From contig NZ_JAALJI010000001.1 in the NCBI RefSeq assembly GCF_011064595.1, positions 682,001 through 746,000 on the forward strand: a stretch of 64,000 nucleotides of DNA, read 5' to 3'. The first letter of the stretch is position 1; the number at the start of each line of letters is the position of its first letter. This DNA is from Paludisphaera soli (GTDB taxonomy: Bacteria > Planctomycetota > Planctomycetia > Isosphaerales > Isosphaeraceae). Positions 43,318-52,301 of this stretch are shown in pieces. The notes beneath the pieces were generated by a model. It did no database searches. It was given only the letters and a program-made list of their open reading frames with translations, and was not told where the DNA came from. The position numbers were made by a program, and so were the translations under genes.

Positions 43318-45266
43318 ACCGCATACTCGCCCTGCTGATGCAGTCGGATCAGCGGCCCTCGCGCGACGTCGACCGGGCGGTCGGACGCGGCCACGACGTG
43401 ATCCGCCCCCTGACGGATCGCCAGATCGGCGAGTTGCTCGTCGGTCATCGCGTCGTAGCGGGCCTCCAGCCGGTGGCGGCCGTCGAGGTAAGCCCGGACG
43501 AACGCCTCGGGGGGGCCGTCGAAGCCGACGTGGTCGCGGAACCGCTCGTACCAGTCGTGGATGCCCTCGGCGTGGTACGGGCTGCCCGCCCGATTGAAGG
43601 CCCAGTCGCGGCGCGACCACAGGCGGAAGCCCTTCGGACCCGGAGGCCCCACGAACCGGGCCGAGGTCGGCGTGTTCTCGCGACACCACGACGCCAGCCG
43701 CTCGACGTCGTCGATCGGCCTCGGGGAGAACCGGCAACGCGCCACCAGGCTCCGGACGAGTCTCGACTCCGACCAGGGGTGCTCGGCCGGGATCAGCCCC
43801 GCCGCGAGCGCCGCCGTCGGCAAGGCCCAGGCGGCGGCCGTCGCCAGGCGGAACCGCCGAGGCGTCCATCGGAGGGAAGGTCGGGCCGGTCCCCGAGGAA
43901 CGACCGACAACGCGAGCCCCAGGGCCGCCGCCCCCGCGAGGATCCGCTCGCCTCGCTCGGTGTCGTGCCTCGCCAGGAACGACCCGGTCCAGGCCAGCAG
44001 CCCCAGCAGGACGGCCGAGCGGACCCGACGCCCCGCGCGATCGCCGGCCGAGTCCAGGAGGGTCATCACGACCTCGACCGCGGCGACCGTCGCGAACAGC
44101 CAGTCCCCGGTGCAGGCCGCCGGGATCAGGACGGCGCGCAGGCGTCCGGTCCAGTCGCCCCGCCGCCAGAGCGCGACGACGTGGCCGCTCGCCAGGGCCA
44201 GGCAGAGCCCTCGCCCGTAGGTCGCAACCCGGAACGGCTGGAAGACCGTCGCCCCAACGTGCCGCGCGACCTCCACCGCCACCCAGGACGCCGCCAGCCA
44301 CGCCATCACCACGCCCAGAATCAGGACCAGGCGGAAGCGTGGGGCGTCGTCGTGGGTGGGCTCGGTCGGCTCGCCCTCGGGTCGGTAGGGGATCAGGGCC
44401 ACGACCGCCAGCGCCAGGTATCCGACCGCAGCCAGCCACTGGGGCTGTCGCCAGAGGTGGGGGAGCATGTGCTGGGGGCTCTGAAGCTCGACGGTCAGGA
44501 GCCGAAAAGTCTCGGGGGGCAAGCCCTCGCGGAGGTTGCCGAACGGGGCGAGGTTCAGGACCAGGCCCGGCACGATCGCCAGTCCCGTCGCCGCGATCGC
44601 CCGGATCGCCAGCCGCCATGACGTGGCGGATCGGCCCGGGAACAGGGCCCAGGCGGTCCAGGCCCCGGCGAGCACCAGCGCCAGCTGAAGCCCCATCGAG
44701 GGATGGACGATCGCCGCACCCCCGAGCGCCATGGCGGCGGTCCGCCAGCCCCGGCCCGGATCGACGACCACGGCGGCCGTGGCCCACCAACCCAGGGCCA
44801 GGGCCATCAGCCGGTCCAGCAGCATGGCCTCGAACAGGTGGTTGGTGCCGATGTTCCCGGCCTTCGCGGCCAGTAGCAGGACGACGCCCGCCCAGCCCAC
44901 GGCTTCGGTCGCTCCGGGCCGGGCGGCGACCGCCAGCCGGTGGAAGCTCCGGACGGTGACCAAGAAGGTCAGTGCGAACAACCCGGCGATCGCCGCCGGC
45001 AGGCCGAGGACTCGGGCCAGCGTCCCGATCAGGCCGAGCGTCCCGCGATGCGGGTTGAAGGCGTCGAACGACCGCACGAAGGGGTCGCCGGCGTAGACCG
45101 AAGGATCGAGCCCGTGCAGGAGGATCGGCAGCCTGTGGGCCTGGTCCCCGTCGAAGCTGTGATAGCCCTTGAGGGTCAGGTAGAGGCCGAGGACGAGCAG
45201 GACGAGCCCCCACGCCGGGGCGAGGCGTGTCGACTCGCGTCCCTCGATGCCGAGAACCTCCGCCAT
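43275..45266 (-). CDS. Large multi-pass membrane protein (DUF6798-like)
   Basis: A 663-residue integral membrane protein with about ten to twelve helices between residues 20 and 475, including LVLLVLGLYLTLKGYHSFDG near 21-40 and a later aromatic helix pair. The soluble C-terminal part from about 500 has LASWCRENTPTSARFVGPP and RDWAFNRAGSPYHAEGIHDW, resembling the DUF6798/glycosyltransferase-C-like tails of membrane mannosyltransferase-type proteins. No DxD-type catalytic motif is clear, so glycosyl transfer is only suggested. ATG 45266 is used because the first helix begins near residue 18. It converges on the unknown gene at 42688 with a 43-base coding overlap, and its stop lies inside that gene. 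Confidence 0.7.
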   Translation of the reverse strand: MAEVLGIEGRESTRLAPAWGLVLLVLGLYLTLKGYHSFDGDQAHRLPILLHGLDPSVYAGDPFVRSFDAFNPHRGTLGLIGTLARVLGLPAAIAGLFALTFLVTVRSFHRLAVAARPGATEAVGWAGVVLLLAAKAGNIGTNHLFEAMLLDRLMALALGWWATAAVVVDPGRGWRTAAMALGGAAIVHPSMGLQLALVLAGAWTAWALFPGRSATSWRLAIRAIAATGLAIVPGLVLNLAPFGNLREGLPPETFRLLTVELQSPQHMLPHLWRQPQWLAAVGYLALAVVALIPYRPEGEPTEPTHDDAPRFRLVLILGVVMAWLAASWVAVEVARHVGATVFQPFRVATYGRGLCLALASGHVVALWRRGDWTGRLRAVLIPAACTGDWLFATVAAVEVVMTLLDSAGDRAGRRVRSAVLLGLLAWTGSFLARHDTERGERILAGAAALGLALSVVPRGPARPSLRWTPRRFRLATAAAWALPTAALAAGLIPAEHPWSESRLVRSLVARCRFSPRPIDDVERLASWCRENTPTSARFVGPPGPKGFRLWSRRDWAFNRAGSPYHAEGIHDWYERFRDHVGFDGPPEAFVRAYLDGRHRLEARYDAMTDEQLADLAIRQGADHVVAASDRPVDVARGPLIRLHQQGEYAVYRVRSERLAQVQR

Positions 45267-45348
45267 CCTTCCGACCCTCGCGAGGCCCCGCGATCGCCCC
45301 GCGCGGGGCTCCCTCCGGCCGGCGAGTGTAATCCGGCGGCGGGGTCGG

Positions 45349-46107
45349 TCAACGCCAGTCGGGCTCGGGGGACCGCGAGCGACGGGCGTCGCGCTCGGCC
45401 TTGAAGCGCTCCAGGTCGGCGAGCGTGTCCGCGTCGAAGTCCGGCATCTCCAGCCGGGGAGTCGGCCGGACGACCTCCGGGATGCGGGCGGACGCGACCT
45501 GGCCGTCGGAGGCCTCGGCCGGGATCGGGGTCGCGCCCGGGTCGGCGTCGGGCGGGGCCCCCAGGCCGTTGCGCTGGATGTGCTCGACGAACCGACGGAC
45601 GGGCGGCGACTCCCAGATCTTCGGGGCCGGCTCGTAGCGTCGGTTCCATTCGAGGGTCCTGGAGCGTTCCATCACCCCCGCCGCCCAGTCGAACCGCCCG
45701 GCCAGGGCGTCGGCGTATTTCTGGACGCCGGAGAGCAGGAACACGGAGACCAACGCCCCCTTGGCGGCGCCCAGGAGGAAGCCGGCGAACTGGTTGTCGC
45801 GCCGGGCTTCCACCTTCCCGGTGGCGTCCGGGCGTCGCGCCAGCTTGATGAGCAGCATGGTCACGCCGACGACCACGATGTACGACGCCGCGGCCGAGCA
45901 CCACCAGAGGATGCGTTCCATCAGGGCCGGGTCGACCTTAGGGAGCCGGGCCAGGACGTGGGGCCTCGCCTGGTCGCGCACCGGGTCGGCCAGGTAGAAG
46001 CAGGCCACGAACCCGGCGATCCGCACGGCCTGGCTGACGAAGCCTCGCAGCCAGCCGCGGATCGCGGCGATCAGGACGACCGCGCCCAAGGCCAAATCCA
46101 GCCCCAT
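45349..46107 (-). CDS. CvpA-family membrane protein
   Basis: A 252-residue protein. The N-terminal 140 residues contain four hydrophobic helices with the CvpA pattern: LALGAVVLIAAIRGWLRGFV near 5-24, with the charged RGWLRG motif, then YIVVVGVTMLLIKLARR near 76-92 and the GFLLGAAKGALVSVFLL helix near 108-124. The C-terminal half is a soluble, acidic and Pro-rich tail. CvpA proteins are membrane proteins linked to colicin V production, envelope maintenance and bile resistance in other bacteria. ATG 46107 is supported by the first helix starting at once. It lies 179 bases downstream of the isomerase-like gene on the same strand. Confidence 0.8.
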   Translation of the reverse strand: MGLDLALGAVVLIAAIRGWLRGFVSQAVRIAGFVACFYLADPVRDQARPHVLARLPKVDPALMERILWWCSAAASYIVVVGVTMLLIKLARRPDATGKVEARRDNQFAGFLLGAAKGALVSVFLLSGVQKYADALAGRFDWAAGVMERSRTLEWNRRYEPAPKIWESPPVRRFVEHIQRNGLGAPPDADPGATPIPAEASDGQVASARIPEVVRPTPRLEMPDFDADTLADLERFKAERDARRSRSPEPDWR

Positions 46108-46286
46108 GTCCCCTGCCTCCCCACCGAGTGTCGACGTACCCGTTGTCAGGTTGTTCGCCGAACGCGGCGTCTTCTTGTATCCCGGATGTCCATCATGTGC
46201 CGTATTCGACCACATCGGTCGGACGAGGCTGGGGCTTGAGGAAATCTGGAGCCAACGCGGGGGAATGCCGGAGATGGGGCGTGGCT

Positions 46287-47123
46287 TCAGTATCCCAGGC
46301 CCTTGAGGTGCGCGACGCTGCGGGCGATCCGCCGTTGGCGCTCCTCCAGGCCCGGCTCGGGTTCGCCGCCGATCCCCTCGATCTCGATCGTGTAGGCACC
46401 CTGGTAGCCCACGCCGTCCAGAATCGAGCGGACCCGCGCGAAGTCGACCGCGCCGCCGTCGCCGACGGCCGGGAAGTACCACTCTTCGAGGCCGCCCCGG
46501 TTGTCCTTGACGTGGACGTTGCGGACGAGCTCCTTGACCTTCTCCAGCTCGTCGCAGGGGTCCACGCCCGCGTTGTAATAGGCGATGTTGCCGGTGTCGA
46601 AGTTCAGCAGGACGTGGGGGTGGCTCACGTCTTCCATCAGGGCGAGCATGGCCTCGGCGTTCTGGGTCGGGCCCTTGTGGGTCTCCAGGGCAAGGGTCAC
46701 CCCCACCTCGGAAGCCACGTCGCCCAGCCGCCGGAGGTTGGCGATCACCGACCGGCGCTGGTCGTCGTCGGCCGGCTGTCCGGCGCCCGTGACGCAGATC
46801 GGGACGTGGAACCACTTCGCGGCGAACCGGATCCGGCGCTCGGTGAGGGCCGTCCCCTCGTCGGTCCGCATGTCCGCCCCGCCGACGTTGCAGCCGCTGA
46901 CCTGGACCTCGTGCTTCGCCAGGTGGTCGACGAAGGCCTGGGCTGTGGCGTCGTCGGCCTTCTCGGTCACGACGGCGGACTCGGGGATCACCAGGCCGCC
47001 GAAGTCGTGGCCGCGGAGGGCGAGTTCCAGGTGGTCGATGCCCGCCTGGCGGATCAACTCGACGGCGGGTCGGACCCCGGCGGGGCCGTAACAATTGCTG
47101 AAGCAGCTCAGAATCCGTGTCAT
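46287..47123 (-). CDS. Sugar phosphate isomerase/epimerase-like TIM-barrel protein
   Basis: A 278-residue xylose-isomerase-like TIM barrel (AP-endonuclease-2 superfamily). Conserved metal-binding points are visible at the strand ends: the Glu in LALETHKGPTQN near 143-154, the Asp in LNFDTGNIAYYN near 175-186, the His in NVHVKDNRGG near 205-214, and the Glu in YTIEIEGIGGE near 246-256. Substrate is unknown; inositol or sugar epimerisation is a guess. ATG 47123 is chosen over an earlier in-frame start because MTRILSCFSNCYG begins the first beta strand. It starts two bases after the end of rnd, so the two genes share a transcript. Confidence 0.85.
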   Translation of the reverse strand: MTRILSCFSNCYGPAGVRPAVELIRQAGIDHLELALRGHDFGGLVIPESAVVTEKADDATAQAFVDHLAKHEVQVSGCNVGGADMRTDEGTALTERRIRFAAKWFHVPICVTGAGQPADDDQRRSVIANLRRLGDVASEVGVTLALETHKGPTQNAEAMLALMEDVSHPHVLLNFDTGNIAYYNAGVDPCDELEKVKELVRNVHVKDNRGGLEEWYFPAVGDGGAVDFARVRSILDGVGYQGAYTIEIEGIGGEPEPGLEERQRRIARSVAHLKGLGY

Positions 47124-47125
47124 CC

Positions 47126-48334
47126 TCAAGCCTTCTCTTCGGTTCGAATCGGTTCCAGGGACACCGGGAACTCGCTGGTCGGGTCGACCACTCGGAGCGC
47201 CCGGCGGCCGTCCAGGACGTCCAGCAGCAGCTTGCCGCAAAGCTCGCCGCGCCAGCCTTCGGCCAGGGCGGGGAGGCGGCCTTCGGGGCAGCCGTCCAGC
47301 CGCCATCGGATCAGCCGCTTCAGGTCGGAGTTGTTGGCGACGAGCGAGCCGGCCACCTTGTTCTCCAGGCAGCACTGGGCCAGCGCCGCCGCCAGCAGGT
47401 TGGCGACCGTGGACGCGCCGGGGGCGTCGTCGTGGCGGGGGGCCAGTTCCGGGAGCTGGTCGTCGGGCACGCCGCGCGCCGCCTCGACGGCCGCCAGGAT
47501 CTCATTGCCGCGCTGGAGGAGGCCCGGCCGGTTGAAGTCGCGGAGGGCCTCCAGGTCGCGTCGGCTGGTCGGCATCCGCTTGGCGACGGCCACCAGGAGG
47601 TCGTCGCGCATGACCTGTCGCATCGGCCGGTTCTGGCGACGGGCCTCGTCCTCGCGCCAGCCCGAGAGCCGGCGTGCGGCCTCCAGGGCGCGTCGGTTGA
47701 GCTGATGGAGGCCGGGGAGCCGCCGCCAGCGGTCCTGGTCGGCCCGCTCCTCGACCGAGGACATGAAGTCGCGAAACTCGGCCTCCGCCCACTCGCGGCG
47801 GCCCAGCCGGTCCAGCTCGGCGGTGAGGCGGTCCTGAAGGTCCAGCAGGAAGCGGACGTCGTCGAGGGCGTAGCGGACCTGCGCCGAGGTCAGCGGCCGA
47901 CGCCGCCAGTCGGTCCGGGTCTCGCTCCCGGAGAGGGTCACGCGGAGGATCTGGCCCACGATGTTGGTGTGCGAGAGGGGGTAGCTGTAGCCGACCAGGC
48001 CGGCGGCGATCTGGACGTCGAACACCCGACGCGGCAGGCTGCCGGTGCTCATCAGGCAGATCCGCATGTCCTCGCCGGCGGCGTGCATGACGACCTCGAT
48101 CGCCGGGTCGAGGACCAGGGCCCAGAAGGCTTCCAGGTCGCCCACCGATTGGGGGTCGACGACGGCCAGGCGTCGCGAGGTCGCGACCTGGATCAGGCAG
48201 AGGACCGGCTCGAAGGTGTCCTCCGAGACGAATTCGGTGTCGAAGCCGAATCGGCCCTCCTCGCGGATGTGATCGACCAGATCTTGCAGCCCGGCCGCCG
48301 TGGCCACGAGGCTCTCTTCGCGCGTATCAGGCAT
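47126..48334 (-). CDS. rnd: Ribonuclease D
   Basis: A 402-residue 3'-to-5' exoribonuclease that trims tRNA 3' ends and other small RNAs. The DEDDy catalytic set is visible: the DxE motif in GFDTEFVSED near 31-40, the second acid in MHAAGED near 83-89, and the Tyr-Asp pair in VRYALDDVRFLLDL near 153-166. After the nuclease domain the C-terminal HRDC helical domain is seen around RDDLLVAVAKRMPTSRRDLE. The length is normal. ATG 48334 is well placed before the first motif. It precedes an isomerase-like gene by two bases and follows an alpha/beta hydrolase (105 bases), all on the same strand. Confidence 0.92.
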   Translation of the reverse strand: MPDTREESLVATAAGLQDLVDHIREEGRFGFDTEFVSEDTFEPVLCLIQVATSRRLAVVDPQSVGDLEAFWALVLDPAIEVVMHAAGEDMRICLMSTGSLPRRVFDVQIAAGLVGYSYPLSHTNIVGQILRVTLSGSETRTDWRRRPLTSAQVRYALDDVRFLLDLQDRLTAELDRLGRREWAEAEFRDFMSSVEERADQDRWRRLPGLHQLNRRALEAARRLSGWREDEARRQNRPMRQVMRDDLLVAVAKRMPTSRRDLEALRDFNRPGLLQRGNEILAAVEAARGVPDDQLPELAPRHDDAPGASTVANLLAAALAQCCLENKVAGSLVANNSDLKRLIRWRLDGCPEGRLPALAEGWRGELCGKLLLDVLDGRRALRVVDPTSEFPVSLEPIRTEEKA

Positions 48335-48439
48335 GGACCATGCACCCCGCCGTCGCCCGGGACCCGTTTCGAGGGCCGCTCGCGAAATCCGCCGGCGACG
48401 TGCGGTTCCGGACCCGTTCTCGTTGGAAGGAAGGACGCC

Positions 48440-49216
48440 TCAGCTCAGGCTCCGGAGGAATTCGAGCGCCGCCGCGTTGAACGCCTCGGGGTTCTCGTAA
48501 GGCGCGAGATGCCCCGCCCCCGGGATGACCGCGAGCCGGGCGTTCGGGAGCGCCTCGGCGATGGCCTTCGCCTCGTCGGGCGGCGAGACCACGTCCTGGT
48601 CGCCGACCGCCACCAGCGTCGGCGCGGCGATCGACTTCAGCTCCTCGCGGCGGTCCGGTCGGCCGGCCATCCCCCGCAGCGCCCCGGCGACCCCGGAGGC
48701 CGAGGTGGCCTCCATCGCGGCGCGCATCGGGGCGACGACCGCCGGCCGTTCCCGGATCGTCGAGGCGGCGAAGAGCTTCGGGAGCATCGCCTCGACCAGC
48801 ACGCCGGCGTGGCCGGCGCGGAGCACCGCCCCGGCCGTCTCCTCGCGCTGGCGGGCCGCCTCGGGCGAGTCGGCGGCGGCGCGGGTGTCGGCCAGGATCA
48901 GGCCCCGGATCCGCCCGGGATGCTTCAGCGCCAGGGCCAGGGCGACGTAGCCCCCCATCGAGAGCCCGCCCACGACGACCGGCTCCGTGACCCCCAGGCC
49001 GTCCAGCAGTTCTACCACGTCCTCGGCCATCTGCTCCATGGTGTAGACGGCGTCGGGGGCGGGGGACTCGCCATGGCCGCGGAGGTCGGGCGCGATGACC
49101 CGGAACGAGCGGCTCAGCTCGCCGATCTGGGCGGACCACATGGTCCGGCTCAGGGGGAAACCGTGCAGGAGCACTACGACCGGACCCGCACCTTCATCGG
49201 TGAATGCCAGCAGCAT
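48440..49216 (-). CDS. Alpha/beta hydrolase
   Basis: A 258-residue serine hydrolase. The oxyanion segment is VVVLLHGFPLSRTMW near 13-27, the nucleophile elbow GLSMGG contains Ser95 or so, the catalytic acid lies in VAVGDQDVVSPPDE near 202-215, and the His in IPGAGHLAPYE near 229-239. The set is complete. The family includes esterases, haloperoxidase-like enzymes and lactonases; no substrate can be assigned. ATG 49216 fits the first beta strand. It is probably transcribed from a minus-strand promoter at 49271-49276 and may lead the rnd operon. Confidence 0.85.
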   Translation of the reverse strand: MLLAFTDEGAGPVVVLLHGFPLSRTMWSAQIGELSRSFRVIAPDLRGHGESPAPDAVYTMEQMAEDVVELLDGLGVTEPVVVGGLSMGGYVALALALKHPGRIRGLILADTRAAADSPEAARQREETAGAVLRAGHAGVLVEAMLPKLFAASTIRERPAVVAPMRAAMEATSASGVAGALRGMAGRPDRREELKSIAAPTLVAVGDQDVVSPPDEAKAIAEALPNARLAVIPGAGHLAPYENPEAFNAAALEFLRSLS

Positions 49217-49270
49217 GTCCGCCCCTCGGGTACTCAGGCTCCGAGCCCCCGCCGCGGGGACGCCTCTCTT

Positions 49271-49276
49271 ATTCTA
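49271..49276 (-). promoter_or_regulatory. Candidate -10 element for the alpha/beta hydrolase gene
   Basis: TAGAAT on the minus strand, preceded by C, lies about 55 bases before the start at 49216. It matches the -10 consensus at five of six positions. No convincing -35 is seen. Confidence 0.25.
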
Positions 49277-49363
49277 GTCGGTGTCCGTCCGAAACGCGAG
49301 GAACCTCGGCTCGCGACCGGGCCGGTCCTGCCCGTCGCGCTGGCGGGAGCGGCCCCATCCGCC

Positions 49364-49369
49364 TAGAAT
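49364..49369 (+). promoter_or_regulatory. Candidate -10 element for the TPR/M20 operon
   Basis: TAGAAT, preceded by CC, lies 62 bases before the start at 49432. It matches the -10 consensus at five of six positions. A TGGCGG at 49341-49346 with 17-base spacing is a poor -35. Confidence 0.25.
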
Positions 49370-49431
49370 GATCTCCTGGCGGCCGTCTCCGTCGCGGCCG
49401 CCGCCGACCCCCTCCCCCGCAGGATCGTCCC

Positions 49432-49752
49432 ATGCCGACCCCCGATCAGCTCTACGACCAGGCCGTCGACCTCCGCGACCAGGGCGACAAGCCCGGCGCC
49501 GTCGCCAAGCTCGAAGAGGCCGTCGCCGCCGACCCCGCCTTCGCCATCGGTCACGGCATGCTCGCCAAGCTTTACGCCGACCTCGCCGAGGCCGACAAGG
49601 CCATCGAGCACGCCCAGAAGGTCGTCGAGCTGGAGCCCGAGGACGCCTTCAGCTACACCGCCCTCTCCGTGATCTTCCAGCGCTGCGGGAAGATCCCCGA
49701 GGCCGAGCACGCCAAGGCGGTCGCCTGGCAGAAGCAGCACGGGCTCGAGTGA
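49432..49752 (+). CDS. Small TPR-repeat protein
   Basis: A 106-residue protein composed almost wholly of tetratricopeptide-type helix pairs: LYDQAVDLRDQGDKPGAVAK near 6-25, PAFAIGHGMLAKLYADLAEA near 35-54 and PEDAFSYTALSVIFQRCGKI near 71-90. It has no signal peptide and is likely a cytoplasmic adaptor. A GCAGGATCGTCC sequence precedes ATG 49432. It lies 23 bases before the M20 deacylase gene and should be co-transcribed, although the functional link is unknown. Confidence 0.8.
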   Translation: MPTPDQLYDQAVDLRDQGDKPGAVAKLEEAVAADPAFAIGHGMLAKLYADLAEADKAIEHAQKVVELEPEDAFSYTALSVIFQRCGKIPEAEHAKAVAWQKQHGLE

Positions 49753-49775
49753 CGAACCCCGAGGGAGCCCCCGCC

Positions 49776-51098
49776 ATGCGATCCGCCCTGCTCGCCGGAT
49801 TCCTGATACTCGCCATTCCCCTTGCGTCCAACGCGGCCGATCCCCCCGCGCCGGGGCCGATCGGCCCGTGGCTCGAAGCGAAGCGGGACGCTCTTCTGGG
49901 GCTGTACACCCACCTCCACCGGAACCCCGAGCTGTCCCGGCGGGAGGTGCAGACCGCGGCGAGGATGGCCGAGGAGCTGACGAAGCTGGGGGCGAAGGCG
50001 ACCCCCGGCGTCGGCGGTCACGGCGTGGTCGGAGTGCTGGAGAACGGACCCGGGCCCGTCGTCCTGATCCGGACCGACATGGACGCGCTCCCGGTTGAGG
50101 AGGAGACCGGGCTCCCCTACGCCAGCAAGGCCCGCGGCGTCGACCCCCAGGGCCGTGACGTGGCCGTGATGCACGCCTGCGGCCACGACGTCCACATGAC
50201 CTGCTTCATCGCCACCGCGACCTGGCTCGCCGAGCACAAGGAAGCCTGGTCCGGCACGGTCGTCCTGGTCGCCCAGCCCGCCGAGGAGGCCATCGACGGT
50301 GCCCGTGCGATGTTGGACGACGGGCTCTACACGCGGTTCCCGAAGCCGGACTTCGCCCTCGCGTTGCATTGCAAGGCCGACGGCGCGGTCGGCGACGTGT
50401 ACTTCCGGCCGGGCCCGATGCTCGCCAATTCGACGTCGCTCGACGTGACCATTCGCGGCAAGGGGGGCCACGGCGCCTTCCCGCACAAGACCGTTGACCC
50501 GATCGTCCTGGCCGCGCTGGCCGTGCTGGACTTCCAGACGATCGTCAGCCGCGAGGTCCAGCCGATCGACCCCGCCGTCGTCACGGTGGGCTCGATCCAC
50601 GGCGGGTCCAAGCACAACATCGTCCCCGACGAGGTCAAGCTCCAGCTCACGCTACGGTCCTACAAGGAGTCGGTCCGGCTCCAGCTCGTCGAGGGGATCG
50701 AACGCCGGGTCAAGGCGTTGGCGCAGGCCCACAAGGCCCCGGAGCCGAGCGTCGAGGTCATCGGGACTACGCCCGCGACCTCGAACGACCCGGCGCTCGT
50801 CGAGCGGGTCTCGCCGTTCCTGAAGCGGGCCCTCGGTGACGAGCACGTGGTCCTGACCGACCCCGTCATGGGCGCCGAGGACTTCGCGCTCTACGCCCGC
50901 GACGGCGTGCCCATCATGATGTTCTGGATCGGGACCGTGCCCCGCGAGCGGATCGAAGAGGCCGAGGCGAAGGGGACGGACCTGCCGAGCCTCCATTCGA
51001 GCCTCTACCACCCCGAAGCCGAGGCGAGCATCGCCGCCGGCGTCCGCGCGATGACCGCCGCGGTGACGGGCCTCCTGCCGCCGAGGGCCCGGCCATGA
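49776..51098 (+). CDS. Secreted M20-family amidohydrolase (hippurate/IAA-amino acid hydrolase type)
   Basis: A 440-residue zinc or manganese amidohydrolase that removes acyl groups from amino acids. A signal peptide is present (hydrophobic 4-19, SNA-A). Metal and catalytic motifs: RTDMDALPVEEETGLPYAS near 104-122, the MHACGHDVHM site near 136-145, the PAEEAIDGA Glu pair near 170-178, and the late His in SLHSSLYHPEAE near 408-419. The order is that of M20D enzymes such as aminoacylases. ATG 49776 gives the signal peptide, preceded by GAGGGAG. The stop overlaps the ATG of the next gene by four bases (ATGA), so expression of both is coupled. Confidence 0.85.
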   Translation: MRSALLAGFLILAIPLASNAADPPAPGPIGPWLEAKRDALLGLYTHLHRNPELSRREVQTAARMAEELTKLGAKATPGVGGHGVVGVLENGPGPVVLIRTDMDALPVEEETGLPYASKARGVDPQGRDVAVMHACGHDVHMTCFIATATWLAEHKEAWSGTVVLVAQPAEEAIDGARAMLDDGLYTRFPKPDFALALHCKADGAVGDVYFRPGPMLANSTSLDVTIRGKGGHGAFPHKTVDPIVLAALAVLDFQTIVSREVQPIDPAVVTVGSIHGGSKHNIVPDEVKLQLTLRSYKESVRLQLVEGIERRVKALAQAHKAPEPSVEVIGTTPATSNDPALVERVSPFLKRALGDEHVVLTDPVMGAEDFALYARDGVPIMMFWIGTVPRERIEEAEAKGTDLPSLHSSLYHPEAEASIAAGVRAMTAAVTGLLPPRARP

Positions 51099-52213
51099 TC
51101 GAAAGCCCGCCCTACCGGCTGGAAGAGCCCGAGGCGTTGGAGAGCCCGTCGCTCCTGATCTTCCGCGACCTCCTGGAGCGGAACCTGGAGGCGATGATCC
51201 AGGTCGCCGGCGGCGTCGACCGGCTCCGCCCTCACGCCAAAACCCATAAATCGGCCGACGTGATCCGGATGGCCCTGGGCCGAGGCGTCCGCAAGCACAA
51301 GTGCGCGACGATCGCCGAGGCCGAGATGCTGGCCGAGGCCGGCGCGCCGGACGTCCTGCTCGCGTACCCCCTGGTCGGCCCGAACGTCGCCCGGTTCGTC
51401 CGCCTGGCCGCCGCCTTCCCCGCGACGACCTTCCGCGCCACGGTCGACGCGCCCGAGGCGGCCCGGGCGCTCGCCGAGGCCGCCTGCAACCTCGGCCGCC
51501 CGATCCCCACGCTCGTCGACCTGGACGTCGGCATGGGCCGTACCGGGATCGAGCCGGGCGAGTCGGCCCTCAGGCTCTACGAGACGGTCGCCGGCCTCCC
51601 TGGCCTGGAGCCGGACGGCCTCCACGCCTACGACGGGCACGTCAACGATCCCGACCTGGCGACTCGCACCCGCGACGCCCAGGACGTCGAGGCGCTCGTG
51701 CTCGCGTTCCGCGACCGCCTGACGGCCCTCGGCCTTCCGACCCCCCGCCTGGTGCTGGGGGGGACGCCCTCGTTCCCGGTCCACGCCGCCTTCCACGCCC
51801 CCGGCGCCGAGTGCTCGCCCGGCACGGTGATCTACCACGACCACAACTACGCGACGAAGTACCCGGACCTCCCCTTCACGCCCGCCGCGCTGCTGCTGAC
51901 CCGCGTGGTGAGCCGCCCCCGCGCCGGCCGCGTCTGCCTGGATCTCGGCCACAAGGCGGTCGCCGCCGACCCCGCCGGCGCCCGCGCGTTCTTCCCCGCC
52001 TTCCCCGACGCGAGGGTCGTCGGCCACAGCGAGGAGCACCTCGTCCTCGACTCCCCCTCGGCCGACCGCCTCCGCCTGGGCGAGCCCCTCCTGGCGATCC
52101 CCGCGCACGTCTGCCCGACCTCCGCCCTGCACCGCCGCGCCCTCGTCGTCGTCGACGGCCGGGTCGTGGACGAGTGGGAGATCACCGCGCGCGACCGCCA
52201 TCTCCGATTCTAA
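51095..52213 (+). CDS. D-threonine aldolase / D-serine dehydratase-like PLP enzyme
   Basis: A 372-residue fold-type III PLP enzyme of the DSD1/D-threonine aldolase family. The cofactor lysine is K49 in LRPHAKTHKS. The C-terminal part carries GHSEEHLVLDSP and the His-Cys metal ligands in PAHVCPTSALH near 332-342, as in zinc-dependent members that split D-threonine to glycine plus acetaldehyde or dehydrate D-serine. Which of the two it does cannot be decided here. ATG 51095 overlaps the deacylase stop, fixing the start. The coupling to a secreted deacylase suggests the pair handles acylated or D-amino acids, but one enzyme is exported and the other cytoplasmic. Confidence 0.82.
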   Translation: MIESPPYRLEEPEALESPSLLIFRDLLERNLEAMIQVAGGVDRLRPHAKTHKSADVIRMALGRGVRKHKCATIAEAEMLAEAGAPDVLLAYPLVGPNVARFVRLAAAFPATTFRATVDAPEAARALAEAACNLGRPIPTLVDLDVGMGRTGIEPGESALRLYETVAGLPGLEPDGLHAYDGHVNDPDLATRTRDAQDVEALVLAFRDRLTALGLPTPRLVLGGTPSFPVHAAFHAPGAECSPGTVIYHDHNYATKYPDLPFTPAALLLTRVVSRPRAGRVCLDLGHKAVAADPAGARAFFPAFPDARVVGHSEEHLVLDSPSADRLRLGEPLLAIPAHVCPTSALHRRALVVVDGRVVDEWEITARDRHLRF

Positions 52214-52301
52214 TCGTGGCGGAACTCTGCTTCTCCTTGTACGATCTTTGTTGATCATTCGGCGGCGCGGCCATGCGCGTCTTCCTTCTCGGGGCTGATC
52301 C

